Assembly (NCBI RefSeq): GCF_008923185.1
Contig: NZ_WBMT01000013.1
Coordinates: 124,001 to 188,000, forward strand
Reading direction: 5' to 3'
From: Actinomadura rudentiformis
GTDB lineage: Bacteria; Actinomycetota; Actinomycetes; Streptosporangiales; Streptosporangiaceae
DNA length: 64,000 bases
The notes under the pieces are model-generated. The model searched no databases, was not told where the DNA came from, and saw only the letters and a program-made list of their open reading frames with translations. Each line of letters starts with the position of its first letter. Position 1 is the first letter of the stretch. Of the stretch, positions 25,198 to 34,118 are shown piece by piece. The position numbers were made by a program, and so were the translations under genes.

Positions 25198-26441
25198 GCC
25201 AGGCGCCGGTAGCGGGCGACCGCCGAGGCGTCGGTCAGCGAGGCGATCTGGTCGACGATCGCGCGCAGCCGCCCCGCATCGTCCTCGGCCTCCAGGTAAG
25301 CGCTGCGGAAGGCCGGGTCGAGCGTGCCGGGCGCGCCGCGCCGGATCAGCTCGGCCAGCTCGACGAGCAGGTCCCGCTGGCGGGCCCGCCGTTCCTCATG
25401 GCTGATCCACACGTAGTGCGCCGTGACGCCCTTGAGCAGCGCGCACTCCAGGCGCTGGGCCCGCGGCACGATCAGGTCGGCGGCGTAGCGGGTCAGCGGC
25501 CGGTCGCCGTAGCGCGCCCTGGTGGCGTCCTCGGCGGCCAGGCAGAACCGGCCGATCAGCGTGCTGGTGAGGTTCTTCAAGGCGGCCAGCGAACGCGGCG
25601 TGCCGTCGTAGCGATCCGGCCAGTACGGCTCGGCCAGCAGCGCGGCGAAGCGTTCCTCCAGCTCGGCCAGGTCGGCGTCGTCGCAGTAGAGCTTGATCGC
25701 GGTGGCGGCCACCAGGCGCCGCTCGGCCGGGTCGGCCAGCCGCACGAAGTCGATGTGCCCGGCGACCAGCGCGTCCTCCAGGTCGTGCACGGAGTAGGCG
25801 ACGTCGTCGCTCCAGTCCATCACCTGCGCCTCGAAGCAGGTCTGCCCGTCGACCACGCCCTCCCGTACCCAGCGGGCCACGTCGGTGTCGTCGTCGTACA
25901 CTCCGAACTTGCCGTTCACGGCCTCGGACTGGGGCCAGGGGTACTTCATGGAGGCGTCGAGCGCGGCGCGGGTGAGGTTGAGACCGACGCTCCGCCCGTG
26001 CAGGGGCGGCCCGTCCTGGGCGAACGACTTGGGCTCCAGCCGGGTCAGGACACGCAGGCTCTGCGCGTTGCCCTCGAAGCCGCCGCAGTCGCGCGCGACC
26101 ACGTCCAGAGCCGTCTCGCCGTTGTGGCCGAACGGCGGGTGCCCGATGTCGTGCGAGAGGCACGCGGCCTCGACCAGGTCCGGATCACAGCCGAACGACT
26201 TGCCCAGCTCGCGCCCGACCTGGGCGCACTCCAGCGAATGTGTGAGCCGTGTACGCAGGCTCTGCACGTTGTCCGCCGTCGCGTCCGAGCCGGGCGAGGC
26301 CACCTGGGTCTTGGCCGCAAGCCGCCGCAGGGCCGCGCTGTGCAGCACGCGGGCGCGATCACGCTCGAACGCCGTGCGGTCACGCCGCTTGGCGGGCTCC
26401 GGAGCCCATCGCTCCCGGTCGTGGTCTGTGTAGTCCTTCAT
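25185..26441 (-). CDS. dgt: Deoxyguanosinetriphosphate triphosphohydrolase-like protein
   Basis: 418 aa HD-domain enzyme that converts dGTP (or other dNTPs) to the nucleoside and triphosphate, controlling dNTP pools. N-terminal ERWAPEPAKRRDRTAFERDR, then HD metal ligands: H68 in RLTHSLECAQVGRELG, H97-D98 in CLSHDIGHPPFGHNGE, and the later Asp in VMDWSDDVAYSVHDLED. ATG at 26441. The dgt-dnaG pairing seen in many actinobacteria is broken here by about 24 kb of other genes. The stop codon sits in a three-copy 15-nt repeat. Confidence 0.95.
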   Translation of the reverse strand: MKDYTDHDRERWAPEPAKRRDRTAFERDRARVLHSAALRRLAAKTQVASPGSDATADNVQSLRTRLTHSLECAQVGRELGKSFGCDPDLVEAACLSHDIGHPPFGHNGETALDVVARDCGGFEGNAQSLRVLTRLEPKSFAQDGPPLHGRSVGLNLTRAALDASMKYPWPQSEAVNGKFGVYDDDTDVARWVREGVVDGQTCFEAQVMDWSDDVAYSVHDLEDALVAGHIDFVRLADPAERRLVAATAIKLYCDDADLAELEERFAALLAEPYWPDRYDGTPRSLAALKNLTSTLIGRFCLAAEDATRARYGDRPLTRYAADLIVPRAQRLECALLKGVTAHYVWISHEERRARQRDLLVELAELIRRGAPGTLDPAFRSAYLEAEDDAGRLRAIVDQIASLTDASAVARYRRLAGQD

Positions 26442-26517
26442 CGATCACCCGGAATCCCTCGTTCATCATCAGGGTATGCGGGCCTCGTGACGTCACGGTC
26501 GAACCAGGATGTCACCA

Positions 26518-27285
26518 TCACGACGGGTCGGGCGGAGTGCTGCCCTTGATGGTCTCGCTCGGCGGCTTCCAGCTCTTGCCCAGCAGGACGTAGGACAGGT
26601 AGCCGCCGGTCTCCCGGACGATGTACTGCATCTGCGTGTCGCGGGTCTGCACGCTCGGGCCGCTGCGCGTCGGCGAGGCCGCCGCCTTGATCCCGTTGTC
26701 CTCGGCCATGCGCTTGGAGCGCAGGCCGTGCCACGGATCGGTGACGATCACACCCGAGTGCAGGTCGAGCCTCTTGAACTCCCGGCCGACCGCCTTCATG
26801 CTCTGCAGCGTGTCCCGGCCCTCCCCGACCGCGATCACCCGGTCGGCGGGCACCCCGCCCTTCTCGATCAGCCAGCGGCGGCCGGACCCGGCCTCGGTGA
26901 AGTTGTCGTTCGGCTGCTTGCCGCCGACGGTGACGATGCGCGGCGCGACCCCGGCCCGGTAGAGGTTCAGGGCGTGCTGCAACCTCCACTTCAGTGTGGG
27001 GGACGGCACGCCGTTGTACTGGGCGGCGCCGAGCACGATGATCGCGTCGGACTTGGGATGTTCGTCCTGGCGCGCCTGGTACCAGACCCGCCAGCCCACC
27101 ACGAGCGGTGTGAGCACCGCGATCGCGAGCAGGCCGAGGACCACGCTCATCGTCAGGACGAGCCAGCGCGGCCGCGGCTCGCGCCGCCGCCTGGCCCCTT
27201 CCGGAAGGTCGTCCGGGCGCTCCTCGGACTCCTCCGGGCGCTCGGTCTCCGGCAACTCCACTTCCAACGTCATCGCATCCGACAC
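26518..27285 (-). CDS. YdcF/SanA-like DUF218 membrane protein
   Basis: 255 aa. A charged cytoplasmic N-terminus (~40 aa) precedes one membrane segment (WLVLTMSVVLGLLAIAVLTPLVVG). The DUF218 domain follows: SDAIIVLGAAQYNGVPSPTLKWRLQHALNLY, RIVTVGGKQ, GVPADRVIAVGEGRDTLQSM, VIVTDPWHGLRSKRMAED. DUF218 proteins are associated with the cell envelope (vancomycin tolerance, ElyC/SanA) but the reaction is unknown. Start GTG 27285, or ATG 27273. Between dgt and ppdK. Confidence 0.88.
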   Translation of the reverse strand: MSDAMTLEVELPETERPEESEERPDDLPEGARRRREPRPRWLVLTMSVVLGLLAIAVLTPLVVGWRVWYQARQDEHPKSDAIIVLGAAQYNGVPSPTLKWRLQHALNLYRAGVAPRIVTVGGKQPNDNFTEAGSGRRWLIEKGGVPADRVIAVGEGRDTLQSMKAVGREFKRLDLHSGVIVTDPWHGLRSKRMAEDNGIKAAASPTRSGPSVQTRDTQMQYIVRETGGYLSYVLLGKSWKPPSETIKGSTPPDPS

Positions 27286-27387
27286 GTTAGTTAGATGGTC
27301 CGGCGCCTGTCAGAGGTTCACAAGTGCCCGCGGGAGAACCTTGACTCGTGGCGTACCTCACGCTGGATCGATCCCATTCACCGTCCC

Positions 27388-30078
27388 CTAGCGGGTGTCG
27401 TCGCCGTGTGACTCGATCGCGGCACGTCCGGCCTCCAGGCGGGCGACCGGGATGCGGAACGGCGAGCAGGACACGTAGTCGAGCCCGACCTCGTGGCAGA
27501 AGTGCACCGAGTCGGGGTCTCCGCCGTGCTCGCCGCAAATGCCGATCTTCAGCCCCGGCCGGGTCGCGCGGCCCTCCTCGGCGGCGATCCGCACCAGGCG
27601 GCCGACGCCGTCGCGGTCCAGCGTCTCGAACGGCGACACCCCGAAGATGCCGAGCTCCAGGTAGCGGGAGAAGAACGCCGCCTCGACGTCGTCGCGGGAG
27701 AAGCCCCAGGTCGTCTGCGTGAGGTCGTTGGTGCCGAAGGAGAAGAACTCGGCCGCCTCGGCGATCTGCCCGGCCGTCAGCGCCGCCCGCGGCAGCTCGA
27801 TCATCGTGCCGATCAGGGCGTGCACGTCGACCCCGGACGCCTCCTTGACCTCGGCCAGGATCCGCAGCGTGTCCTCGCGGACGGCCTCCAGTTCCTGGAC
27901 GGCGCCGACCAATGGGATCATGATCTCGGGGCGCGGATCACCGCCGGCCTCGATCCGTCCGGCGGCCGCCTCGGCGATCGCCCTCACCTGCATCGAGAAG
28001 AGGCCAGGAATCACCAAACCCAGGCGCACACCGCGGAGTCCAAGCATAGGGTTCTGCTCGTGCAGCCGGTGAACGGCCTCGAGCAGCCTCCGGTCCTGGG
28101 GGTCCGCCTTGTCACCGGCGAGGGCCACCTTGACCGAGAGCTCGGTGAGGTCGGGGAGGAATTCGTGCAGCGGCGGGTCGATGAGCCGGATCGTGACCGG
28201 CAGGCCGTCCATCGCCGTGAAGATGCCCTCGAAGTCCTGTTTCTGCAGGGGCTCGAGGGCGTCCAGCGCCGCCTGCCTCTCCTCGGGCGTCTCCGCCAGG
28301 ATCAGCTTCTCGACGAGCTGCCGCCGCTCCCCCAGGAACATGTGCTCGGTCCGGCAGAGACCGATGCCCTGCGCGCCGAAGCGGCGGGCCCGCTCGGAGT
28401 CCTCGGGGTTGTCGGCGTTGGCCCGGACCTTGAGCCGGGCGCGCCCGTCGGCGTGCTTCATGATCCGGTGCACGGACTTCACGAGCTCGTCGCCGTCGGA
28501 GGCCCTCAGCTCCCCCTCGAAGTAGCGCACGACCGGCGAGTCCTCGACCGGCACCTCGCCGAGAAAGACCTCGCCGGAGCTGCCGTCGATCGAGATGACG
28601 TCGCCCTCGCTGACCGTCACGCCGCCGGGCGCGGTGAACGAGCCGGCCTTGACGTCGACGTCGAGCTCCTCGGCGCCGCAGACGCAGGTCTTGCCCATGC
28701 CGCGGGCGACGACGGCCGCGTGCGAGGTCTTGCCGCCGCGCGACGTCAGCACGCCCTGGGCGGCGACCATGCCGGACAGGTCATCGGGGTTGGTCTCACG
28801 GCGGACCAGGATGACGTCCTCACCCTGGGCGGCGAGCTCGACGGCCCGCTCGGAGGTGAAGACGACCTTGCCCACGGCGGCGCCGGGCGAGGCGTTCATG
28901 CCCTTGGTCAGCTTCGTGGCCTCCTTGGCGGCGGCGCCGTCGAAGCGCGGGAACATCAGCTGCGCGAGCTGGTCGCCGGTGACCCGCCGCGCGGACTCGT
29001 CGGCGTCGATGAGCCCCTGGTCGAGCAGCTGGCAGGCGATGCGGAACGCCGCGGCGGCGGTCCGCTTGCCCACCCGGGTCTGGAGCATCCAGAGCTTGCC
29101 GCGCTCGATCGTGAACTCGATGTCGCACATGTCGCGGTAGTGGTTCTCCAGCGTCTCCATGATGTCGAGCAGCTGGTCGTACGAGGCCTTGTCGATCTTT
29201 TCGAGCTCGACGAGCGGCACGGTGTTGCGGATGCCGGCGACCACGTCCTCGCCCTGCGCGTTCTGCAGGTAGTCGCCATAGATGCCCTGCTGCCCGGACG
29301 CGGGGTCGCGGGTGAACGCGACGCCGGTGCCCGAGTCCATGCCGAGGTTGCCGAACACCATGGAGCAGATGTTGACCGCGGTGCCGAGGTCGACCGGGAT
29401 GCGCTCCTGGCGGCGGTAGAGGATCGCGCGGTCGGCGTTCCACGAGTCGAACACGGCCATCGTGGCCAGGTTCATCTGCTCGCGCGGGTCGGTCGGGAAG
29501 TCCCGGCCGGCGTGCTCGCGCACGATGCCCTTGTAGGTGCCGACCAGGTCGCGGAAGTCGCCGGCGTCGAGATCGACGTCGTCCTTGGTGCCCTTGCGGT
29601 CCTTGGCCGCCTCCAGCGCCTCCTCGAACAGGTCGCCGTCGATGTCGAGCACGGTCTTGCCGAACATCTGGATCAGGCGCCGGTAGGAGTCCCACGCGAA
29701 GCGCTCGTCCCCCGCCTGGGCGGCCAGGCCGTGGACGGACTCGTCGTTCAGGCCGATGTTGAGGACCGTCTCCATCATGCCCGGCATGCTGAACTTGGCA
29801 CCGGAACGTACGCTGACGAGAAGCGGGTCGTCGGCCTGCCCCAGGCGCTTGCCCATCGTGCTCTCGAGCGCGGTGAGATGGGTGTCGATCTCGGCCTCGA
29901 GGCCCTCGGGAAGCGTCCCGTGCTCGAGGTAGTACCTGCAGGCCTCCGTTGTGATCGTGAACCCGGGCGGCACTGGCAGGCCGAGATTGGTCATCTCGGC
30001 CAGGTTGGCGCCTTTGCCACCCAGCAGATCCTTGAGGTCCTTGTTTCCCTCAGTGAAGTCATAGACGAACTTCGGCAC
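27388..30078 (-). CDS. ppdK: Pyruvate, phosphate dikinase
   Basis: 896 aa, full length. Interconverts pyruvate + ATP + Pi and phosphoenolpyruvate + AMP + PPi. N-terminal ATP-grasp domain (KFVYDFTEGNKDLKDLLGGK), central phosphohistidine domain with GGKTSHAAVVARGMGK (His near residue 455), and C-terminal PEP/pyruvate barrel with GLCRTEHMF, SFGTNDLTQ and the catalytic Cys in GICGEHGGDP. GTG at 30078 is chosen for AAAGGAG six nt upstream. It stands alone between dgt/ydcF and the GH15 gene. Confidence 0.97.
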   Translation of the reverse strand: MPKFVYDFTEGNKDLKDLLGGKGANLAEMTNLGLPVPPGFTITTEACRYYLEHGTLPEGLEAEIDTHLTALESTMGKRLGQADDPLLVSVRSGAKFSMPGMMETVLNIGLNDESVHGLAAQAGDERFAWDSYRRLIQMFGKTVLDIDGDLFEEALEAAKDRKGTKDDVDLDAGDFRDLVGTYKGIVREHAGRDFPTDPREQMNLATMAVFDSWNADRAILYRRQERIPVDLGTAVNICSMVFGNLGMDSGTGVAFTRDPASGQQGIYGDYLQNAQGEDVVAGIRNTVPLVELEKIDKASYDQLLDIMETLENHYRDMCDIEFTIERGKLWMLQTRVGKRTAAAAFRIACQLLDQGLIDADESARRVTGDQLAQLMFPRFDGAAAKEATKLTKGMNASPGAAVGKVVFTSERAVELAAQGEDVILVRRETNPDDLSGMVAAQGVLTSRGGKTSHAAVVARGMGKTCVCGAEELDVDVKAGSFTAPGGVTVSEGDVISIDGSSGEVFLGEVPVEDSPVVRYFEGELRASDGDELVKSVHRIMKHADGRARLKVRANADNPEDSERARRFGAQGIGLCRTEHMFLGERRQLVEKLILAETPEERQAALDALEPLQKQDFEGIFTAMDGLPVTIRLIDPPLHEFLPDLTELSVKVALAGDKADPQDRRLLEAVHRLHEQNPMLGLRGVRLGLVIPGLFSMQVRAIAEAAAGRIEAGGDPRPEIMIPLVGAVQELEAVREDTLRILAEVKEASGVDVHALIGTMIELPRAALTAGQIAEAAEFFSFGTNDLTQTTWGFSRDDVEAAFFSRYLELGIFGVSPFETLDRDGVGRLVRIAAEEGRATRPGLKIGICGEHGGDPDSVHFCHEVGLDYVSCSPFRIPVARLEAGRAAIESHGDDTR

Positions 30079-30407
30079 GAGGAGCTCCTTTACGCTCCGA
30101 TTCAACCCGAACACAGGGTGCCCGGGTCTCCCCGGACGGCCGGTCTCCTCAGCTGGGAGAACGCTGCGCCGCGATCCCGCCTGGCCGTGGAGGCCGTATG
30201 CCCTGTTTGCGGGACTGTACCCGCGAAGCCGGTCTTCGCTCGTCGCCCCGGTCCCCGCGTCACGTTCTCGCAGCTCAGGGGTGCTTTAGTGGTCTATTCC
30301 AATGCGGACATTCCAGACATGTCACGTCGGAAACCGGCCTGACACCGCGCCATGGATGGCGCAGCCATTGCGATTGAGAGGGAATGATGGATCAAGGAGG
30401 TGAGGTT
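30079..30407. other. 329-nt divergent intergenic region between ppdK and the GH15 gene
   Basis: No reading frame with coding character. It should hold the two divergent promoters. TTTAGTGGTCTATTCC and GGACATTCCAGACATGTC near 30283-30322 are AT-richer than the surroundings and are the most promoter-like part. No riboswitch, hairpin terminator or RNA gene was recognised. Confidence 0.5.
30394..30403 (+). promoter_or_regulatory. Perfect 10-nt Shine-Dalgarno that decides the GH15 start
   Basis: AAGGAGGTGA is fully complementary to the 16S rRNA 3' end and lies 4 nt before the GTG at 30408. It favours that start over the in-frame ATGs at 30384 and 30387. Confidence 0.75.
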
Positions 30408-32294
30408 GTGAGGCCGATGGTCGCCGGAGGCCGGGCGGGGGATCCGTTCGCTCCCATCGCCGATTTCGGATTCCTGTCCGACTGTGAGACGACCGCGCTG
30501 GTGGCGCCGAGCGGGAACATCGAGTGGATGTGCCTGCCGCGGATGGACTCGCCCAGCGTGTTCGGGTCGATCCTCGACAGGGACGCGGGGTATTTCCGCG
30601 TCGGCCCGGCGGGGGTGGAGGTGCCCGCGGCCCAGCGCTACATCCCCGGCACCATGGTGATGGAGACCACCTGGTGGACCCACGGTGGCTGGCTGGTGGT
30701 GACGGACGCCCTGCTGATGGGCCCCTGGCACCACGAGACGGAACGATCCCACACCCATCGGCGCGCCCCCACGGACTATGACGCCGACCACGTGCTGCTG
30801 CGCATGGTGCGGTGCGTGAACGGCCAGGTCCAGGTGCGGCTCGACTGCATGCCGGTGTTCGACTACGGCCGGGCACCCGCCAGGTGGGAGCACACCGGGG
30901 CCGGCTACCACGAGGCCGTCGCGCGCGGCAACGGGGTGTCCCTCCGCCTGACCACGGACATGAACGTGGGCTTCGAAGGCTCGCTCGCCACCTCGCGGAC
31001 GCTGCTCAAGCAGGGTGAGGCCCGCTTCGTCGCCCTCTCGTGGAGCGAGCACGAGCCGCCCCACACCTACGAGGACGCGCACGAACGCCTCGTCTGGACG
31101 GTGCACCACTGGCAGCACTGGCTCGACCGGGGCCGTTTCCCCGACCACCCGTGGCGGAGCCACCTCCAGCGCAGCGCCCTCACCCTCAAGGGCCTGACCT
31201 TCGCCCCCTCCGGCGCGGTCGCCGCCGCGGCCACGACCTCGCTGCCGGAAAGCCCTGGGGGCGACCGCAACTGGGACTACCGCTACACGTGGATCCGTGA
31301 CTCCACGATGGCGCTGTGGGCGTTCTACACGCTCGGCTACGACTGGGAAGCCAACGACTTCTTCTACTTCATCACCGACGTCGCCGAGGCCTCCGAGGGC
31401 AAGCTCCAGATCATGTACGGCCTCGACGGCCGCGAGGAACTCCCCGAGTCCACGCTCGACCACCTGTCGGGCTACGACAACGCCCAGCCGGTCCGCATCG
31501 GCAACGAGGCGTACATGCAGGCCCAGCACGACGTGTGGGGCGCCATCATCGGCTCCATCTACCTGTTCGTGCGCAAGCGGGACCGCCTGGACGACCGGCT
31601 GTGGAAGATCGTCGTGAAGCAGGTGGAGGACGCGCTCGACAACTGGCAGCAGCCCGACTGCGGCATGTGGGAGGTGCGCGGCGAGCCGCAGCACTTCACC
31701 TCGTCCAAGGTGTTCTGCTGGGTCGCGGCCGAACGCGGCGCCCGCCTCGCCCGCATCCGCGGCGACAACGTCAGGGCCCAGCGCTGGCAGGCGGCCGCCG
31801 ACGAGATCCACGCCGACGTCCTGGCCAACGCCCTGGACGAGCGCGGGGTCTTCACCGCCCACTACGGCGCCTCCGCCCTCGACGCCTCGGCCCTGCTGAT
31901 CCCGCTCCTCGGCTTCCTGCCCGCCGACGACAAGCGGGTCCGCGAGACGGTCCTGGCCATCGCCGACGAGCTGTCGGAGGACGATCTGGTCCTGCGCTAC
32001 CGGGCCACCGAGACCGACGACGGCTTCGAGTCCGAGGAGGGCACGTTCACCATCTGCTCGTTCTGGCTGGTGAGCTCCCTCGTCATGATCGGTGAGCTCG
32101 AACGGGCCAGGGCGCTCTGCGAGAAGCTGCTCTCGTACGCCAGCCCCCTCCAGCTGTACGCGGAGGAGATCGACCCGCACACCGGCCGGCACCTGGGCAA
32201 CTTCCCGCAGGCCTTCACCCACCTGGCCCTGATCAACGCGGTCATGCAGGTGATCCAGGCCGAGGACGACCAGAACCCGCCCCCGCTCGCCTGA
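30408..32294 (+). CDS. Glycoside hydrolase family 15 protein (glucoamylase / trehalase type)
   Basis: 628 aa, cytoplasmic. N-terminal beta-sandwich (PIADFGFLSDCETTALVAPSGNIEWMCLPRMDSPSVFG) then an (alpha/alpha)6 barrel with the GH15 hallmarks DRNWDYRYTWIRDSTMALWAFYTLG, YDNAQPVRIGNEAYMQAQHDVWG, and EEGTFTICSFWLVSSLVMIGEL containing the catalytic Glu. Actinobacterial enzymes of this type are often trehalases; glucan hydrolysis is the alternative. The start is set by a perfect SD. A terminator follows 8 nt after the stop. Confidence 0.93.
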   Translation: MRPMVAGGRAGDPFAPIADFGFLSDCETTALVAPSGNIEWMCLPRMDSPSVFGSILDRDAGYFRVGPAGVEVPAAQRYIPGTMVMETTWWTHGGWLVVTDALLMGPWHHETERSHTHRRAPTDYDADHVLLRMVRCVNGQVQVRLDCMPVFDYGRAPARWEHTGAGYHEAVARGNGVSLRLTTDMNVGFEGSLATSRTLLKQGEARFVALSWSEHEPPHTYEDAHERLVWTVHHWQHWLDRGRFPDHPWRSHLQRSALTLKGLTFAPSGAVAAAATTSLPESPGGDRNWDYRYTWIRDSTMALWAFYTLGYDWEANDFFYFITDVAEASEGKLQIMYGLDGREELPESTLDHLSGYDNAQPVRIGNEAYMQAQHDVWGAIIGSIYLFVRKRDRLDDRLWKIVVKQVEDALDNWQQPDCGMWEVRGEPQHFTSSKVFCWVAAERGARLARIRGDNVRAQRWQAAADEIHADVLANALDERGVFTAHYGASALDASALLIPLLGFLPADDKRVRETVLAIADELSEDDLVLRYRATETDDGFESEEGTFTICSFWLVSSLVMIGELERARALCEKLLSYASPLQLYAEEIDPHTGRHLGNFPQAFTHLALINAVMQVIQAEDDQNPPPLA

Positions 32295-32301
32295 GGCCGC
32301 C

Positions 32302-32328
32302 GCCGTGGCCGGTGACCCCGGCCACGGC
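32302..32328 (+). terminator. 11-bp hairpin after the GH15 gene
   Basis: GCCGTGGCCGG (32302-32312), loop TGACC, CCGGCCACGGC (32318-32328). No T-tract. Confidence 0.75.
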
Positions 32329-32479
32329 ACACCGCCTCAAGCGGAGTTGGCCAGAAGGGCGGTCAGGCGATGTTGCGCCTGGGGGGCGCCTTCCAGGCGG
32401 ATCGGGCAAACCGGCCAGCAGATCGTTGAAGCGCTCGGCCCCGAGAAGCAGGGTGCGGGACGCGGCGTAGCATGGCGGG

Positions 32480-32668
32480 ATGAGGCGGAAGAGAATTGCC
32501 GCGTTGGCGGTGGGCACCGCGCTCACAGTTGGAGTTGGCGTGGTGGTCGCGCTTAACCAAGCTTCCGACAACGATGGTGTCGGCGGCGGTGTGGAGAACA
32601 CCCGTTCGCCGGAGGAGATCTCGTCCTATTGGACGGACGAGCGCAAACGGCAGGCGACGCCCGGCTGA
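32480..32668 (+). CDS. 62-aa exported peptide resembling the propeptide of the neighbouring protease
   Basis: Starts MRRKRIAALAVGTALTVGVG, a signal peptide or single membrane anchor, followed by an acidic stretch and ends SPEEISSYWTDERKRQATP-G. That last segment matches residues 52-70 of the adjacent protease (SSKKILDYWTTARIRAATP) at 10 of 19 positions. Several trypsin-like proteases of actinobacteria carry a YWTxxRxxxATP propeptide. The ATG lies 6 nt after a -10 TAGCAT (32468-32473), so it is probably leaderless. It is convergent to the protease with a shared terminator. Function unknown; an inhibitor or decoy is possible. Confidence 0.72.
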   Translation: MRRKRIAALAVGTALTVGVGVVVALNQASDNDGVGGGVENTRSPEEISSYWTDERKRQATPG

Positions 32669-32696
32669 GATGCGGGACTGCGGGCTCCCGCATCTC
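32667..32696. terminator. 11-bp bidirectional hairpin between the small peptide and the protease
   Basis: GAGATGCGGGA (32667-32677), 8-nt loop, TCCCGCATCTC (32686-32696). Starts within the stop codon of the 62-aa gene and follows the protease repeats. Confidence 0.85.
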
Positions 32697-32699
32697 CTT

Positions 32700-32767
32700 A
32701 GCGGACGCGCATATTCAGTGGACGCGCATGTTCAGCGGACGCGCATATTTAGCGGACATGCACGTCA
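32700..32767 (-). repeat. 17-nt unit repeated four times over the protease stop codon
   Basis: Units 32700-32716, 32717-32733, 32734-32750 and 32751-32767, all variants of AGCGGACGCGCATATTC. In gene direction the successive junctions read CGCTAA, CGCTGA, CACTGA and CGCTAA, so each unit ends in a stop codon. The first one met is the actual stop of the gene. Confidence 0.93.
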
Positions 32768-33819
32768 TTGCGAACGTTGATGGCCGCGTCGCCGTGGTTG
32801 GGTGATTTCGCGACGGTGTCGACAGCCATCTGATTGCCGTCGACGTTCCGATGACTGTAGGCGCCGATAATGTAACCCCAGCCCCGGCTCAGTTGCAGGT
32901 CTTCCAGCCACGGCCCACCACTGGCGCCATGGTGCATATCGCATTCCATGTGGATACGGTCGTCGAAGACACCGGCACGCCAGGTGAAGGTCAGGCAATA
33001 CCAGAGGTCATTGCCGCTGAAGTCCGTGCGCCGGTAACCGTCCTGCGGGAAACCGAAGGCGTGGATGTTGTTGAAGGCCTGGCCGTAGCCGAACCGGTAG
33101 CCCTGGTAACCGACCCAGTCGGCGAGATTGCCGCGCTGCGCTTGCGGGTTGAAGGCGATGGCCGCTACGTCATAACTCCAGTTGCCGTCCCGTTCCCATC
33201 CGATGGTCGTGTTGGCGTACCGGTAGGTCCACCGGCCGTGGGGCTCCCGGTTGTTGTCGGCGTCGGGCACGAAGATGAAGTCGCGGAAGTAGTTGCCCGC
33301 ACCGCCACCACCTGCATGGATACAGTGACCGGAGGTCCAGACGGTGTTCTTGTTGTTGCCGTTGATGACGCTGCCAGAGCAGTAGCCCGGCGTTCCGTTG
33401 TTACGGACGTAGTAGATTTTGCCGATCGTGGTCGCCGGCATACTGCCTTGCCTGTTCCAGCGCTGGGCCTGCGTATGAGCGAGCACGCGCGGTGAGTCGG
33501 ATGTGCCCTTCAGCCGGGCAGGCCGTGCTCCTCCCGCAGCCTGGGGCGGCAGGACATTCTTGACCTGCTTTTCCGCAGTGGGCTGCGGCGCCGGACGCGG
33601 GAGGGGCTCCGGCGTGGCCGCACGAATGCGCGCCGTGGTCCAGTAGTCCAGGATCTTCTTGCTCGATGTGGTGTTCGTGATTCCGGACGCCGCGGCGGCA
33701 CCTGGATCGACGGGGGGTGGGGCCGAGGAGCTCCGCGCCATCGCGGCTGAGGGCAGCAGGCCCGCGATAAGGGCCAATGCCGCCAGCATCGATAGCAGAA
33801 CACGCTTGATCGAGTTCAC
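32749..33819 (-). CDS. Secreted trypsin-like serine protease with propeptide
   Basis: 356 aa. Signal peptide VLLSMLAALALIAGLLPSAAMA, a propeptide containing KKILDYWTTARIRAATP (54-70) and Pro-rich linker, then a chymotrypsin-fold domain with H165 (WTSGHC), D217 (YDVAAI) and S300 (HHGASGGPW). Cys pairs near the His and Ser are consistent with disulfides. Resembles actinobacterial glutamyl-endopeptidase/trypsin-like peptidases. Start GTG 33819 by signal peptide position. Codon use is a little less GC-rich than the neighbours, suggesting acquisition, and the 3' end carries the four-copy stop repeat. Confidence 0.92.
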   Translation of the reverse strand: MNSIKRVLLSMLAALALIAGLLPSAAMARSSSAPPPVDPGAAAASGITNTTSSKKILDYWTTARIRAATPEPLPRPAPQPTAEKQVKNVLPPQAAGGARPARLKGTSDSPRVLAHTQAQRWNRQGSMPATTIGKIYYVRNNGTPGYCSGSVINGNNKNTVWTSGHCIHAGGGGAGNYFRDFIFVPDADNNREPHGRWTYRYANTTIGWERDGNWSYDVAAIAFNPQAQRGNLADWVGYQGYRFGYGQAFNNIHAFGFPQDGYRRTDFSGNDLWYCLTFTWRAGVFDDRIHMECDMHHGASGGPWLEDLQLSRGWGYIIGAYSHRNVDGNQMAVDTVAKSPNHGDAAINVRNDVHVR

Positions 33820-34040
33820 CTCTGTCTCACTTCCTGGTGATGACGTATGACACCTTCCTGAATTTGGTCGCCAATCCACTCCTTTGCTCGGGTGACACGT
33901 TAGGAATAATGCTTACTACAGTGATGACTGGATCGGCAGACTTGGTCAGATGCCACATCTGGACAGCCGCCTGTCGGCATGCCTTTTCCATTTATGGCCG
34001 CATGTGGACCATCCAAGATCACACTCTGCCGGGCGAGACG
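33820..34040. other. AT-richer upstream region of the protease gene
   Basis: About 220 nt with visibly lower G+C than the surroundings (for example TGAATTTGG and GGAATAATGCTTACTACAG). No reading frame stands out. It should contain the protease promoter, probably near the TAGTAAGCATTAT stretch on the minus strand. Confidence 0.5.
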
Positions 34041-34074
34041 ACGAAGGGCATGCTCGCGCGAGCATGCCCTTCGT
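34041..34074. terminator. 16-bp near-perfect palindromic hairpin downstream of secDF
   Basis: ACGAAGGGCATGCTCG (34041-34056), 2-nt CG centre, CGAGCATGCCCTTCGT (34059-34074). The whole element is a palindrome, so it can work for either strand. Confidence 0.85.
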
Positions 34075-34118
34075 GGCCCCCGGCGCGCCGCGTGGAGCGG
34101 CCCGCCAGGGAACGAGCG

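Noticed and set aside
27493..30342. A 949-codon open frame antisense to ppdK
   Set aside because: Same artefact; the minus strand holds a full-length PPDK with all catalytic motifs.
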